DNA of 16,597 nt. Origin: Lachnospiraceae bacterium (GTDB lineage Bacteria > Bacillota_A > Clostridia > Lachnospirales > Lachnospiraceae). The translations under genes were made by a program, and so were the position numbers. How positions within the stretch are numbered: the stretch's first letter is position 1; every line of letters begins with the position of its first letter. Shown here one piece after another: positions 7,621 through 14,866 of the stretch. The notes under the pieces were generated by a model. It worked only from the letters and a program-made list of their open reading frames with translations. It was not told where the DNA came from and searched no databases. Where the stretch lies: contig VSOD01000035.1 in assembly GCA_009774655.1 (NCBI GenBank), forward strand, positions 1 to 16,597, given 5' to 3'.

Positions 7621-7650
7621 GCGAAAAAAAAGGAAAAAAATTTTTTTTCG
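7621..7650. repeat. Facing A-tract and T-tract, possible weak terminator or bent DNA
   Basis: CG plus eight A (7622-7631) can pair with eight T plus CG (7641-7650), around a loop GGAAAAAAA. The stem is almost entirely A-T, so it would make a poor hairpin terminator on its own. It lies 29 bases after the stop of the 6219 gene and may act as a terminator, an intrinsically bent segment or an UP-like element for a promoter serving the next operon. Confidence 0.4.
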
Positions 7651-7680
7651 TGCTCATTATACAAAGGACATCTTGGATGG

Positions 7681-7740
7681 TATTTTAAAGATATCACTGA
7701 GATGCCCTTTTCATTTCTGTGTGAGGATATCTTTAAAATA
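7681..7740. repeat. 15-bp perfect inverted repeat upstream of the ATPase operon
   Basis: TATTTTAAAGATATC (7681-7695) and GATATCTTTAAAATA (7726-7740) are exact reverse complements separated by 30 bases. The right arm ends three bases before the AAAGGAG ribosome binding site (7743-7749) of the 7760 gene. This position fits an operator for a dimeric regulator or a leader RNA structure controlling the three-gene operon. No T-run follows, so it is not a simple terminator. Confidence 0.85.
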
Positions 7741-7759
7741 CGAAAGGAGAAAAAAGCGA

Positions 7760-8503
7760 ATGAGAAAATGTTCAGGTCCATATCCAAACGGGATTATCCC
7801 TATTATCGAATTGGATGAGGCGGAAAAAAATTGTGGAGGTAAAGAAAACAAGCCGGAAGTGGCCAAAATTGATCTTCCAGTATATGAAGCTCCTGCTTAT
7901 CGAGGAGACATTATTGCTGGATATCAAGAAAAAATAGGGTACGAGATGGCAAAGGGAGATATCAAAATTGGAACTAATGCTGTCATGAACAAGCAGCGCA
8001 TCGAGTATGAGCGGGAGCTGCAAGATTTACAATTCTGCTACAAGGCATATTTGCAAATGCTCTCGCCCACGATTTATCGTGATGTGGAAGGTAATATATT
8101 TTTGGCTCTGGATGCCATGGACAATATACGCGTAGTAGCAAAAAAATTGCTGAATGTCGACAATTTCCGGTCGCGAATATATGAATCGTATTACCCGGAA
8201 TTTGAAATGGTTCTTGAAATAGCTTGGGGAAAGGAGAGGACATGCCGAATAATTTTTGAATATGGTGAAGACGGAATTTTGCCGAACGCTTTTCTGAAAA
8301 AACTTAAGTCGCGGGGAATCCTGCTCTCGGTTTCAGGTAGAACAGAGAAAAGCGCTGCGGACGCATTACTGGCTTTTTCCTTTTATGAGGCTGAAAGGGT
8401 TGAAATCTCACCTCGGCATGGATGGATAAAAAGAAGCGATAGAAAATGGCATTTCGCAGGGATGGACGAAATGACGATGGAGGAGTTGAGAAAAAATGGA
8501 TGA
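7760..8503 (+). CDS. DUF927-like N-terminal fragment (split primase/helicase-type protein, part 1)
   Basis: A 247-residue protein. Residues 1-100 are charged, with no clear domain. Residues about 145-235 look like the segment preceding the ATPase core in DUF927 proteins of plasmids and phages: a beta hairpin (FEMVLEIAWGKERTCRIIFEY), then LPNAFLKKLKSRGILLSVSG (174-193), then a short helix and PRHGWIKRSDRKWHFAG (218-234). That order corresponds to the DUF927 pattern 'LP...L...L...G.......L..YL....GW....F'. The protein then stops where a DUF927 protein would go on into its P-loop ATPase. Start: AAAGGAG at 7743-7749 before ATG 7760; an upstream extension of the frame to 7619 would run through the inverted repeat and is rejected. 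Its stop overlaps the next gene by 8 bases, so translation is coupled. The family match is from memory and moderate. Confidence 0.55.
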   Translation: MRKCSGPYPNGIIPIIELDEAEKNCGGKENKPEVAKIDLPVYEAPAYRGDIIAGYQEKIGYEMAKGDIKIGTNAVMNKQRIEYERELQDLQFCYKAYLQMLSPTIYRDVEGNIFLALDAMDNIRVVAKKLLNVDNFRSRIYESYYPEFEMVLEIAWGKERTCRIIFEYGEDGILPNAFLKKLKSRGILLSVSGRTEKSAADALLAFSFYEAERVEISPRHGWIKRSDRKWHFAGMDEMTMEELRKNG

Positions 8504-9572
8504 TAAGAAAACTACGATCTTGCTGATGCGGTCTTTAGCGATTAATTTGCCGATTATCGAGGAAGCAGGATTAGGTCTTGACAAATTGATTCTGCTGGAT
8601 GTGAGTGAAGGGCAGATGAAAGCAGCGATTAAGTTGCTTTCAAATGATCAGACAAAAATAATCAGCGAATTTTCGAAAATGCCTTATATAGCGGATATTT
8701 TGTATGATTTAAATTCTACGAGTGTTCTGTACCCTTATACAAATACAAAAAAGGGCGCGGACCTTTTACGCTCCCTTGCAGTGAGTGTCCAGGTCGGAGA
8801 GTGTTCGGGAAAGAAAATGAACGCTATGCCGATAGTTGTTTCAGAAGGTTTGCCAAAAGGAGTCGATTTGCAAAACTTATTCGTTGCTAATGTTGATGGT
8901 GATTTATCGCAGATTTTTTTAGAGGAGATGATAGAGATACCACCTGACGAACAAGTGCCGGTTGTAATTGATAAGATGAGTCAAATAATTACGGAAAAAC
9001 ATTCGTCAGATGAGGCTGCTTTTTTGGCGGCGGCATGTTTCTTTTACCCAAATTTCAAAGCATTCAATATGGAAAAGGAATTTGAAGAAATGGTCGGAAT
9101 GTCTATGAAACTTGCCACACAGAACGAAGAAAATCATGATACAGATGGATTGCCGGATGCTTTTCTTAAAGTTTTATACAAATGGCAGGAAAACAGAAAC
9201 TTTACAGATGTAGTCGAGCTGCCAAATTTGGATCTGTCTACAGAGTACAATATGAAAAATATGATACTTTTTGACGAGAATTATCTGTATATGTCGGATG
9301 CGCTCTTTAAAATCATTTCCTCGCCATTGTTACAGATGATAGGAGTCGATATTCTTAAAAGTGCTTTGGCAGAGAACGGTATTTTATGCAGGAGCTGGGG
9401 AGATACGAGCACCTTCACTATAAAATTGGGCTATTATGATGCTCGAGGTTCATATAAAAGGAAACGCACGTTATGTTTCAATAGGGAAAAGCTGAATCTT
9501 TCCGGAGAATTGGATTTTATCACTATATGTAAAATGTCAGGGGGAAAAGCATATGGTCTTGGGAAAATATAA
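8496..9572 (+). CDS. DUF927-like C-terminal fragment lacking a P-loop (part 2)
   Basis: A 358-residue protein that reads as the continuation of the preceding gene. In intact clostridial DUF927-type proteins a helix is followed by a strand and a Walker A loop. Here the corresponding place (residues about 13-48: LAINLPIIEEAGLGLDKLIL then LDVSEGQMKAAIKLL) keeps the hydrophobic strand and helix, but the GxxGxGKT loop is absent. Farther on, MPIVVSEGLP (about 110-119) resembles the 'P.i.t.E..p' sensor strand. The last 100 residues (FDENYLYMSDALFKIISSPL, then LKSALAENGIL and YKRKRTLCFNREKL) resemble the small C-terminal winged-helix-like domain of such proteins. If the homology holds, this is a catalytically dead ATPase that could scaffold or regulate the live ATPase encoded next. 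The ribosome binding site GGAGGAG at 8479-8485 lies within the previous gene. The gene overlaps the next by 20 bases. Confidence 0.5.
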   Translation: MDDKKTTILLMRSLAINLPIIEEAGLGLDKLILLDVSEGQMKAAIKLLSNDQTKIISEFSKMPYIADILYDLNSTSVLYPYTNTKKGADLLRSLAVSVQVGECSGKKMNAMPIVVSEGLPKGVDLQNLFVANVDGDLSQIFLEEMIEIPPDEQVPVVIDKMSQIITEKHSSDEAAFLAAACFFYPNFKAFNMEKEFEEMVGMSMKLATQNEENHDTDGLPDAFLKVLYKWQENRNFTDVVELPNLDLSTEYNMKNMILFDENYLYMSDALFKIISSPLLQMIGVDILKSALAENGILCRSWGDTSTFTIKLGYYDARGSYKRKRTLCFNREKLNLSGELDFITICKMSGGKAYGLGKI

Positions 9573-10686
9573 AAAACAGGAGGTAGCATTTGATAGAGAC
9601 AGGTCGATGAATTGTCACATTTTGTTATTGGGTGAATCCGGATGCGGAAAATCAACAATGGCTCAAAAAATGATGTTAAAAATCGTTGAAGAGGGCGGTA
9701 CTGTTGTAACATTGGATATCCATCACGTTCTGGATGATAGTCAAATATTGGAAAAATACAGAACGTATTTCAGAACATTCATCAATACTATTGATGTTTA
9801 TAAAGATGGTATACCGTGCAAAATACTACAACCAATGCAATATGTTGATGGAACATATGAAAAGCAGATAGATGTTGTTGGTGCGCTGACAGATGTTTTT
9901 GGAAGAGCTTTTAATTTGGGTGCTATTCAGCGTGCAACACTTCGGACTGCGCTCAGTAATGTAAGTAGATCAGGCGAATATGATAAGCAGGGAATATCTG
10001 CAATCGGTAAAGCATTAGCGAGTATAGATAAAGATGTTGCGAAAATAGTCATGGAAAAAATATACATGATAACAAACCATAATATTTTTATTTCCGGTGA
10101 CTGGCCAGTGAAAGAGGGCAAAATCAACATATTTCGATTGAGCAAATTTAATCTGGAAACACAGAAAGCTGTTGCAGAGATGCTTTTATCTTATATCTGG
10201 CGCAGGGCTATGGTCAGTGGATGTACAGGGGATGGAATATATCTTTTTATCGACGAATGTCAGAATCTTCCATGTGGAAAAAACAGCTTGTTAGGTGAGA
10301 TTCTCTCTGAGGGACGAAAGTTTAATGTCAATTTACTTCTGGCCACACAACAATTGATGCAAGGCCATCCCTCAGTAGTCCAGCAGCGCATGGCGCAGTG
10401 TGGATTATGCCTGTATTTTCGGCCAGGTGCAGGTCAGACCAGGACTGTGGCAAAAATGATAGACCCAAACGGTATCAGAGAATGGTCATCGGTACTTCAT
10501 TCTTTAAGCATAGGAGAGTTTATTGCTGTAGGCGCATTGAAGATTGACGGTTATTCAATAGATCATCCACTGAAAATCACATCATTTGAAGAACAAAGTG
10601 ATATGAAAAAGAAAGAAAGTCCGAAACGGAATACTTGCAGGGTACGAAGGAACGTTTTTGCAGAAGTAGAGGGTTTTGGTTTTTAA
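9553..10686 (+). CDS. HerA/VirB4-like P-loop ATPase (DUF87-type)
   Basis: A 377-residue ATPase of the HerA/FtsK/VirB4 group, ring-forming motors that move DNA or protein. Walker A is GESGCGKST at residues 27-35, after a strand CHILLLG. A strand TVVTLDIHH follows, as in HerA-type proteins. Walker B is YLFIDECQNL (about 229-238), and the sensor region SEGRKFNVNLLLATQQLMQG (about 254-273) has the polar residue and glutamines usual in this group. LSKFNLETQKAVAEMLLSYI precedes Walker B, again typical. It lacks the N-terminal HAS-barrel of classical HerA, so it may be recruited through its operon partners. Start: AGGGGG at 9539-9544, 8 bases before the ATG. It overlaps the preceding gene by 20 bases. 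Alternatives are a conjugative coupling-type ATPase or an ATPase subunit of a defence system. Confidence 0.75.
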   Translation: MVLGKYKKQEVAFDRDRSMNCHILLLGESGCGKSTMAQKMMLKIVEEGGTVVTLDIHHVLDDSQILEKYRTYFRTFINTIDVYKDGIPCKILQPMQYVDGTYEKQIDVVGALTDVFGRAFNLGAIQRATLRTALSNVSRSGEYDKQGISAIGKALASIDKDVAKIVMEKIYMITNHNIFISGDWPVKEGKINIFRLSKFNLETQKAVAEMLLSYIWRRAMVSGCTGDGIYLFIDECQNLPCGKNSLLGEILSEGRKFNVNLLLATQQLMQGHPSVVQQRMAQCGLCLYFRPGAGQTRTVAKMIDPNGIREWSSVLHSLSIGEFIAVGALKIDGYSIDHPLKITSFEEQSDMKKKESPKRNTCRVRRNVFAEVEGFGF

Positions 10687-10725
10687 TTCTATTTCGACAA
10701 GAATGAACGTTTTACACGGGGTTAA

Positions 10726-10747
10726 AGTTTAAAAAGATGCATAAACT
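10726..10747. repeat. Short inverted repeat after the ATPase operon
   Basis: AGTTTA (10726-10731) and TAAACT (10742-10747) are reverse complements separated by 10 bases. They lie in the 96-base gap between the ATPase gene and the small gene leading the recombinase. The stem is too AT-rich for a good terminator; it could be an operator or half of an attachment site. Confidence 0.3.
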
Positions 10748-10782
10748 GTAAGAAGAATTTGTGATCTTTTATGGAGGGCAGT

Positions 10783-10908
10783 ATGACGAAAGAAACCAAA
10801 GATATTATAACCGAAATATCGCTTATCTTAGTGCGTGAAAACCAGATTACATCCAGCGAACAGATCCGCATGCTGGAATTACTCAGGAGCGAGAAGACAG
10901 AGCGTTGA
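10783..10908 (+). CDS. 41-residue SHOCT-like small protein
   Basis: A tiny protein starting MTKETKDIITEISLILVREN and continuing through QITSSEQIRMLELLRSEK. The pattern 'helix, then IT..E...L..LL' is like the SHOCT (short C-terminal) motif, and SHOCT-like mini-proteins are often encoded just before serine recombinases in clostridial elements. The start at 10783 is preferred because GGAGGG (10773-10778) is a good Shine-Dalgarno; an in-frame ATG at 10771 overlaps it. The stop overlaps the next ATG in TGATG (10906-10910), a sign of coupled translation. It may help regulate or assist the recombinase; its function is not known. Confidence 0.55.
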   Translation: MTKETKDIITEISLILVRENQITSSEQIRMLELLRSEKTER

Positions 10909-11102
10909 TGAACGATCACCTGAGTTTTCTGCAGGCAGCGCAGCGGGAGGAATTCTGTTGCGCTGTTTGTACAGAAATGACAAGAACACTATTTCAAAAA
11001 GATATATACAAAATAAAGAAAGGAGGAACCCTGTGGAGAAACTGCGTGCAGTCATATATAATCGTTGCAGCACTGAGGAGGAATCCCAGAAAGATGCATT
11101 GA
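10908..11102 (+). CDS. Possible small protein overlapping the recombinase start
   Basis: The frame opens with the ATG in TGATG at the stop of the preceding small gene and gives a product starting MNDHLSFLQAAQREEFCCAV, 64 residues long. It runs through the recombinase ribosome binding site and 70 bases into the recombinase gene in another frame. The C-terminal part beyond the overlap is Arg-rich and looks like a shadow of the recombinase. The coupled start is suggestive and the N-terminal 40 residues could be genuine, but no family is recognised. The frame may instead merely link translation of the small gene to the recombinase. Confidence 0.3.
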   Translation: MNDHLSFLQAAQREEFCCAVCTEMTRTLFQKDIYKIKKGGTLWRNCVQSYIIVAALRRNPRKMH

Positions 11103-12886
11103 TCAAACAGGTCCAGGAATCAAAAAACTGCATTGCAGAACAGGGCTGGGCACTGGTTGACGCTTATGTGGAAGCAAAAAGCGGTACTACGATAAAAGGC
11201 CGGAATGAATATAACCGTCTGTTTCAAGATCTGGAAACTGACAAATTTGATATTATCGTTATCAAGAGCCAGGACAGACTCATGCGCAACACCAAGGATT
11301 GGTATCTGTTCCTTGACCGGATGCAGCGGAATCGGAAACGTCTCTACATGTATCTCGATCATAAGTTTTACACACCCGATGACGCACTGATCACTGGTAT
11401 CAAGGCGATCCTTGCAGAAGAGTACAGCCGCGAGCTGAGTAAGAAGATCAATAATGCTCACCGCAACCGGCAGAAGGAAGGAAAGCATTTCATATTAACG
11501 AATCAGACCTACGGATACAGGAAACTGTCGGATAAAAGTATAGAAATTGACGAACGGGAAGCCGGGATGATAAAAATGATCTTCGAACTTTCAGCTAACG
11601 GTTACGGAACACACTGCAGCGCAGAGATTCTCTATCGGAATGGCTATTGTAACCGAAGCGGGAAGATGATAAGCCCTTCCCTGATCAGAAATATTATCAG
11701 AAACCCCATTTACAAGGGGACAGTCATCCAGAACAGACAGCATTATGATTTTGAGAGCAAGCGGGTCTATAAAAATCCGGAAACAGAGTGGATTGTACAT
11801 GAAAACGTCATACCGGCTATTATTGATGCAAATCTGTTTGAGCGGGCGAATCAAGGGTTGGATGACAGAAGACAGGAGGGTAACAAAGGCGGAGTCTATA
11901 GAAAAGGAAGTAATCCCGGCAAATATGATCTTACCGGGAAGATCGTCTGCGGATTGTGTGGTAACCCATTTTACCGTACTGTGCGCCAGAATAAAAGCGG
12001 AAAAGTGACGGAATGGAAGTGCTGTAATTATCTGCAGAATGGAAGGAGGAAGAACCAGCTCAGGCGGGATCAGATCAGGAAAGTGGAGAGGGATGTAGAA
12101 ACGGGATGTGATAATGTGCACCTGGATGAGAAGAAGCTGTATGAGATGATGGAGCAGTTATGCAAAAAAAAGTATCAGGATCTGGAACTGCAAAAGGATA
12201 TGCTGCTAAAAAAGACATTATCCCTTCTCCGGGATGCGCTTAAAGAGAATGACGCAGGATCAAAGAAAGAGGGCCTGGAATCTTCGTTAGAAAAATTATC
12301 CCGTCAGAAGGAGTTCCTGCTGGATAAGCTGCTGGACGGCACAATCTCTGATACAGATTATAAAGCGAAAAATTACGAGTTGACGGTTAAGATCGGACAG
12401 CTGAATGAAGAATTGAAGAATCTGGAAGACAGTATCTTACAAAATGCAAAGCTGGAAGGCCGGATCGAAATGATACGTGAAAAACTGGAAGGGGGTATCA
12501 TAGAACAGGCGAAGATAGCGGATATGCTTGGAAACATTAAGAAGATCAGGATTTTTCCGGATCAGTTGGAATTCTATTTTGATTCCTGGGCAGTCATGGG
12601 GCTGTCAGAAGAATCTGGTGCCTCCGGTGTCAGGGATGAAACCGATAAACTTACGGTGATCCATATGCCCCAGACATGCAGCACATCTCATCAACCGCTG
12701 ATAGATGCAGAGAAGCGCCGGATATTGGAACTGATGAAACAGAAACCTGAGATCACGGCCAAAGAAATTGCAAAAGATATGGAAGTAAATCTTTCTCTTA
12801 TACATAGAAGAATCCGGGAATTGAAGTCGGAGGGAAGGATCAGATACAGTTCTCCGAATGGCCGGGGAGAATGGCAGATCCTGTAA
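11033..12886 (+). CDS. Large serine recombinase with C-terminal winged helix
   Basis: A 617-residue serine recombinase, which cuts and rejoins DNA at attachment sites through a covalent serine link. The resolvase domain has the catalytic AVIYNRCSTEEE (Arg11, Ser13) and the conserved SQDRLMRN (about 79-86). A 'Recombinase' domain follows (about 150-280: FILTNQTYGYRKL...IIRNPIYKGTV). The zinc-ribbon region has Cys306, Cys309, Cys330/331 and probably Cys359, and a long coiled coil spans about 375-500. Unusually, the last 60 residues form a winged helix (RRILELMKQKPEITAKEIAK, then IHRRIRELKSEGRIRY and GRGEWQIL). Start: GTG at 11033 with AAAGGAGG at 11019-11026, 6 bases away; the open frame extends back to 10835 but without a ribosome binding site and through two small genes. 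It is the likely integrase of this island or of the preceding cassette. Confidence 0.88.
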   Translation: MEKLRAVIYNRCSTEEESQKDALIKQVQESKNCIAEQGWALVDAYVEAKSGTTIKGRNEYNRLFQDLETDKFDIIVIKSQDRLMRNTKDWYLFLDRMQRNRKRLYMYLDHKFYTPDDALITGIKAILAEEYSRELSKKINNAHRNRQKEGKHFILTNQTYGYRKLSDKSIEIDEREAGMIKMIFELSANGYGTHCSAEILYRNGYCNRSGKMISPSLIRNIIRNPIYKGTVIQNRQHYDFESKRVYKNPETEWIVHENVIPAIIDANLFERANQGLDDRRQEGNKGGVYRKGSNPGKYDLTGKIVCGLCGNPFYRTVRQNKSGKVTEWKCCNYLQNGRRKNQLRRDQIRKVERDVETGCDNVHLDEKKLYEMMEQLCKKKYQDLELQKDMLLKKTLSLLRDALKENDAGSKKEGLESSLEKLSRQKEFLLDKLLDGTISDTDYKAKNYELTVKIGQLNEELKNLEDSILQNAKLEGRIEMIREKLEGGIIEQAKIADMLGNIKKIRIFPDQLEFYFDSWAVMGLSEESGASGVRDETDKLTVIHMPQTCSTSHQPLIDAEKRRILELMKQKPEITAKEIAKDMEVNLSLIHRRIRELKSEGRIRYSSPNGRGEWQIL

Positions 12887-12977
12887 TAAGGACGCCGCAG
12901 GATGAATGGTTGCCAGATACTTGCGGCCTTTCCGGATATAACTTGCTAATGGGAGCAAATATAAGGTATACTGAAAC

Positions 12978-13015
12978 CAGACCAGAAAGCCTTTACCCAA
13001 TGGCTTTTTGGTCTG
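12978..13015. terminator. Long hairpin after the recombinase gene, possible terminator
   Basis: Bases 12978-12991 pair with 13002-13015 to make a 14-bp stem with a single G-U pair and a 10-base loop (TTTACCCAAT). The T-run lies inside the right arm (GGCTTTTTGGTC) rather than after it, so it may act as a terminator with the T-run used early, or as a structural or attachment element. It is the only strong structure between the recombinase and the ATPase-nuclease pair. Confidence 0.5.
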
Positions 13016-13090
13016 ATGAAACATTTTGCGTCATTGTTAACGAAGCGAAAGATATTACCTTCGGCTTTGCAACAGATCCCGTATATGTGT

Positions 13091-13121
13091 TTGAAAAAAC
13101 GATAGCAGAAACAGGTATATT
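13091..13121 (+). promoter_or_regulatory. Weak candidate promoter for the ATPase-nuclease pair
   Basis: TTGAAA (13091-13096) and TATATT (13116-13121) resemble -35 and -10 boxes, but the 19-base spacer is longer than usual. The position, about 30 bases before the 13152 start, is suitable. Confidence 0.35.
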
Positions 13122-13151
13122 GTCTACGATAGATATAAGGAAGGATAATTT

Positions 13152-14840
13152 ATGGCGAGAACGGTAGCGATCGGACAACAGGATTTTGGGACGGTCAGGG
13201 AAAAAGGATATTTCTATATCGATAAGACGAGATTTATCAAAGAATGGTGGGAGAGCGGCGACAGTGTGACTCTGATCAACCGGCCGAGAAGATTTGGCAA
13301 GACATTGACGATGAGCATGGTGGAAAAGTTCTTTTCCATTAGTCATGCAGGCAGGGCAGACCTGTTTGAAGGAACGGAGATATGGGAATACGGGGAATAC
13401 AGGGAGCAGCAGGGAACCTATCCCGTGATTTTCTTAAGTTTTGCGGAGGTAAAAGAGACCAATTTTCAGGATGCGCGGAAGAAGATCGGTTATATTATCG
13501 AGCAGCTTTACAGCCAGCATGATTTTTTGCTGGAAGGGGACTTGCTCAATGAGAAGGAGAAAAGGTTTTTCAGGAATGTGACGGCGGAGATGGAAAATTA
13601 TGTTTTTTCCGCATCCCTGAAAACCTTATCGAATTATTTATACCGTTATTACGGGAAAAAGGTGATCATTCTTTTAGATGAGTATGATACGCCGATGCAG
13701 GAAGCATATATAAAAGGGTACTGGAGGGAACTGGTGGAACTGACCAGAAGTTTATTTAATGCTGCATTCAAGACGAATCCATTTCTGGAACGTGCTGTCA
13801 TGACGGGGATCACGAGAGTCAGCAGGGAATCGGTTTTTTCTGATTTGAATAATCTTGAAGTGATAACTTCCACTTCGGATAAGTATGCTGATATATTTGG
13901 GTTTACAGAAGAGGAAGTAGCGTCTGCACTGGGGGAGTTTGGATTATCCGATCAAGAGAAAGAAGTGAGGGAATGGTATGACGGCTTTACCTTTGGGAAG
14001 CTGGCAGATATTTATAATCCATGGTCGATTGTCAATTACCTTGATAAGAAAAGAGCAGGGGCATACTGGGCCAATACCAGTTCCAACAGCCTCATAGAAA
14101 AACTTCTTCGGGAAAGTAATTCTGACATCAAGCAGTCTTTTGAATGTCTGTTAGCCGGAGAGACGCTTCATATGGAGATTGACGAACAGATTGTTTATGA
14201 CCAGCTCAATGTAAAGAAGAATGCGACCTGGAGCCTTCTGCTTGCCAGCGGGTATCTGAAAGTTACAGAGGCAGTCTTTTCAGAGGAAGAGGGACGGACT
14301 TATTATGATCTTACACTGACGAACAGGGAAGTCCGGATCATGTTTGAAAATATGATCCGGGGATGGTTTGCGGAAAACAATAGTTACAATGCTTTTATCA
14401 AAGCGCTTCTTCTGGATGACGTAAAAGCAATGAATCTGTATATGAACAGAGTGGCGCTGGAAACATTCAGTTATTTTGATACGGGAAAGGCACCGTCTTT
14501 GGAAGAGCCGGAACGCTTTTACCATGGGTTTGTCCTTGGGCTGATGGTGGAACTGGCAGGCAGATATATACTCACCTCGAACCGTGAGAGCGGTTTTGGA
14601 AGATATGATGTGATGCTTGAACCAAAGAGAGCGGAGGACAATGCATATATCATTGAATTTAAGGTACAGGATACGGATGAAAAGGAATTGGCCGATACGG
14701 TACTGGATGCATTACGGCAGATCGACAGGCAGAATTATGAGACAGCTCTGGCAGCAAAAGGAATCGCCAGGGAGCGTATACGGAAGTATGGATTTGCTTT
14801 TTGTGGGAAAAGGGTGCAGATCGGAAAGGCGGATCAGTAA
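13152..14840 (+). CDS. AAA-ATPase-like / PD-(D/E)XK nuclease domain protein, first copy
   Basis: A 562-residue protein of the family that joins an N-terminal AAA-ATPase-like domain (PF09820 type) to a C-terminal PD-(D/E)XK nuclease domain (PF08011 type). Visible marks are GYFYIDKTRFI (about 19-29), Walker A in RPRRFGKT (44-51), Walker B VIILLDEYDTP (171-181), the family segment VMTGITRVSRESVFS, the YDGFTFG...YNPWSIVNYL box, and the nuclease residues Asp486 and Glu502-x-Lys504 (IIEFKV). The length is normal and the key residues are intact. Such proteins are multiplied in gut clostridia and Bacteroidetes; their physiological role is unproven, with phage defence and mobile-element roles both suggested. 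AAGGAAGGA just upstream of 13152 supports the start. The next gene, a diverged paralogue, begins 26 bases downstream. Confidence 0.85.
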   Translation: MARTVAIGQQDFGTVREKGYFYIDKTRFIKEWWESGDSVTLINRPRRFGKTLTMSMVEKFFSISHAGRADLFEGTEIWEYGEYREQQGTYPVIFLSFAEVKETNFQDARKKIGYIIEQLYSQHDFLLEGDLLNEKEKRFFRNVTAEMENYVFSASLKTLSNYLYRYYGKKVIILLDEYDTPMQEAYIKGYWRELVELTRSLFNAAFKTNPFLERAVMTGITRVSRESVFSDLNNLEVITSTSDKYADIFGFTEEEVASALGEFGLSDQEKEVREWYDGFTFGKLADIYNPWSIVNYLDKKRAGAYWANTSSNSLIEKLLRESNSDIKQSFECLLAGETLHMEIDEQIVYDQLNVKKNATWSLLLASGYLKVTEAVFSEEEGRTYYDLTLTNREVRIMFENMIRGWFAENNSYNAFIKALLLDDVKAMNLYMNRVALETFSYFDTGKAPSLEEPERFYHGFVLGLMVELAGRYILTSNRESGFGRYDVMLEPKRAEDNAYIIEFKVQDTDEKELADTVLDALRQIDRQNYETALAAKGIARERIRKYGFAFCGKRVQIGKADQ

Positions 14841-14866
14841 CTGCAGAAAGGGTAGAGGCAGAAGAA

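Noticed and set aside
7619..7759. N-terminal extension of the 7760 gene
   Set aside because: It crosses the 15-bp inverted repeat and the A/T tracts and gives a Lys/Arg/Phe-rich, unlikely peptide; ATG 7760 has AAAGGAG upstream.
10835..11032. N-terminal extension of the recombinase from 10835
   Set aside because: The catalytic domain begins normally at GTG 11033 with an ideal ribosome binding site; the extension lies over the small upstream genes.
12871..13167. A 98-codon open frame between the recombinase and the ATPase-nuclease pair
   Set aside because: It overlaps both neighbours, runs through the long hairpin, has no ribosome binding site and no recognisable family.
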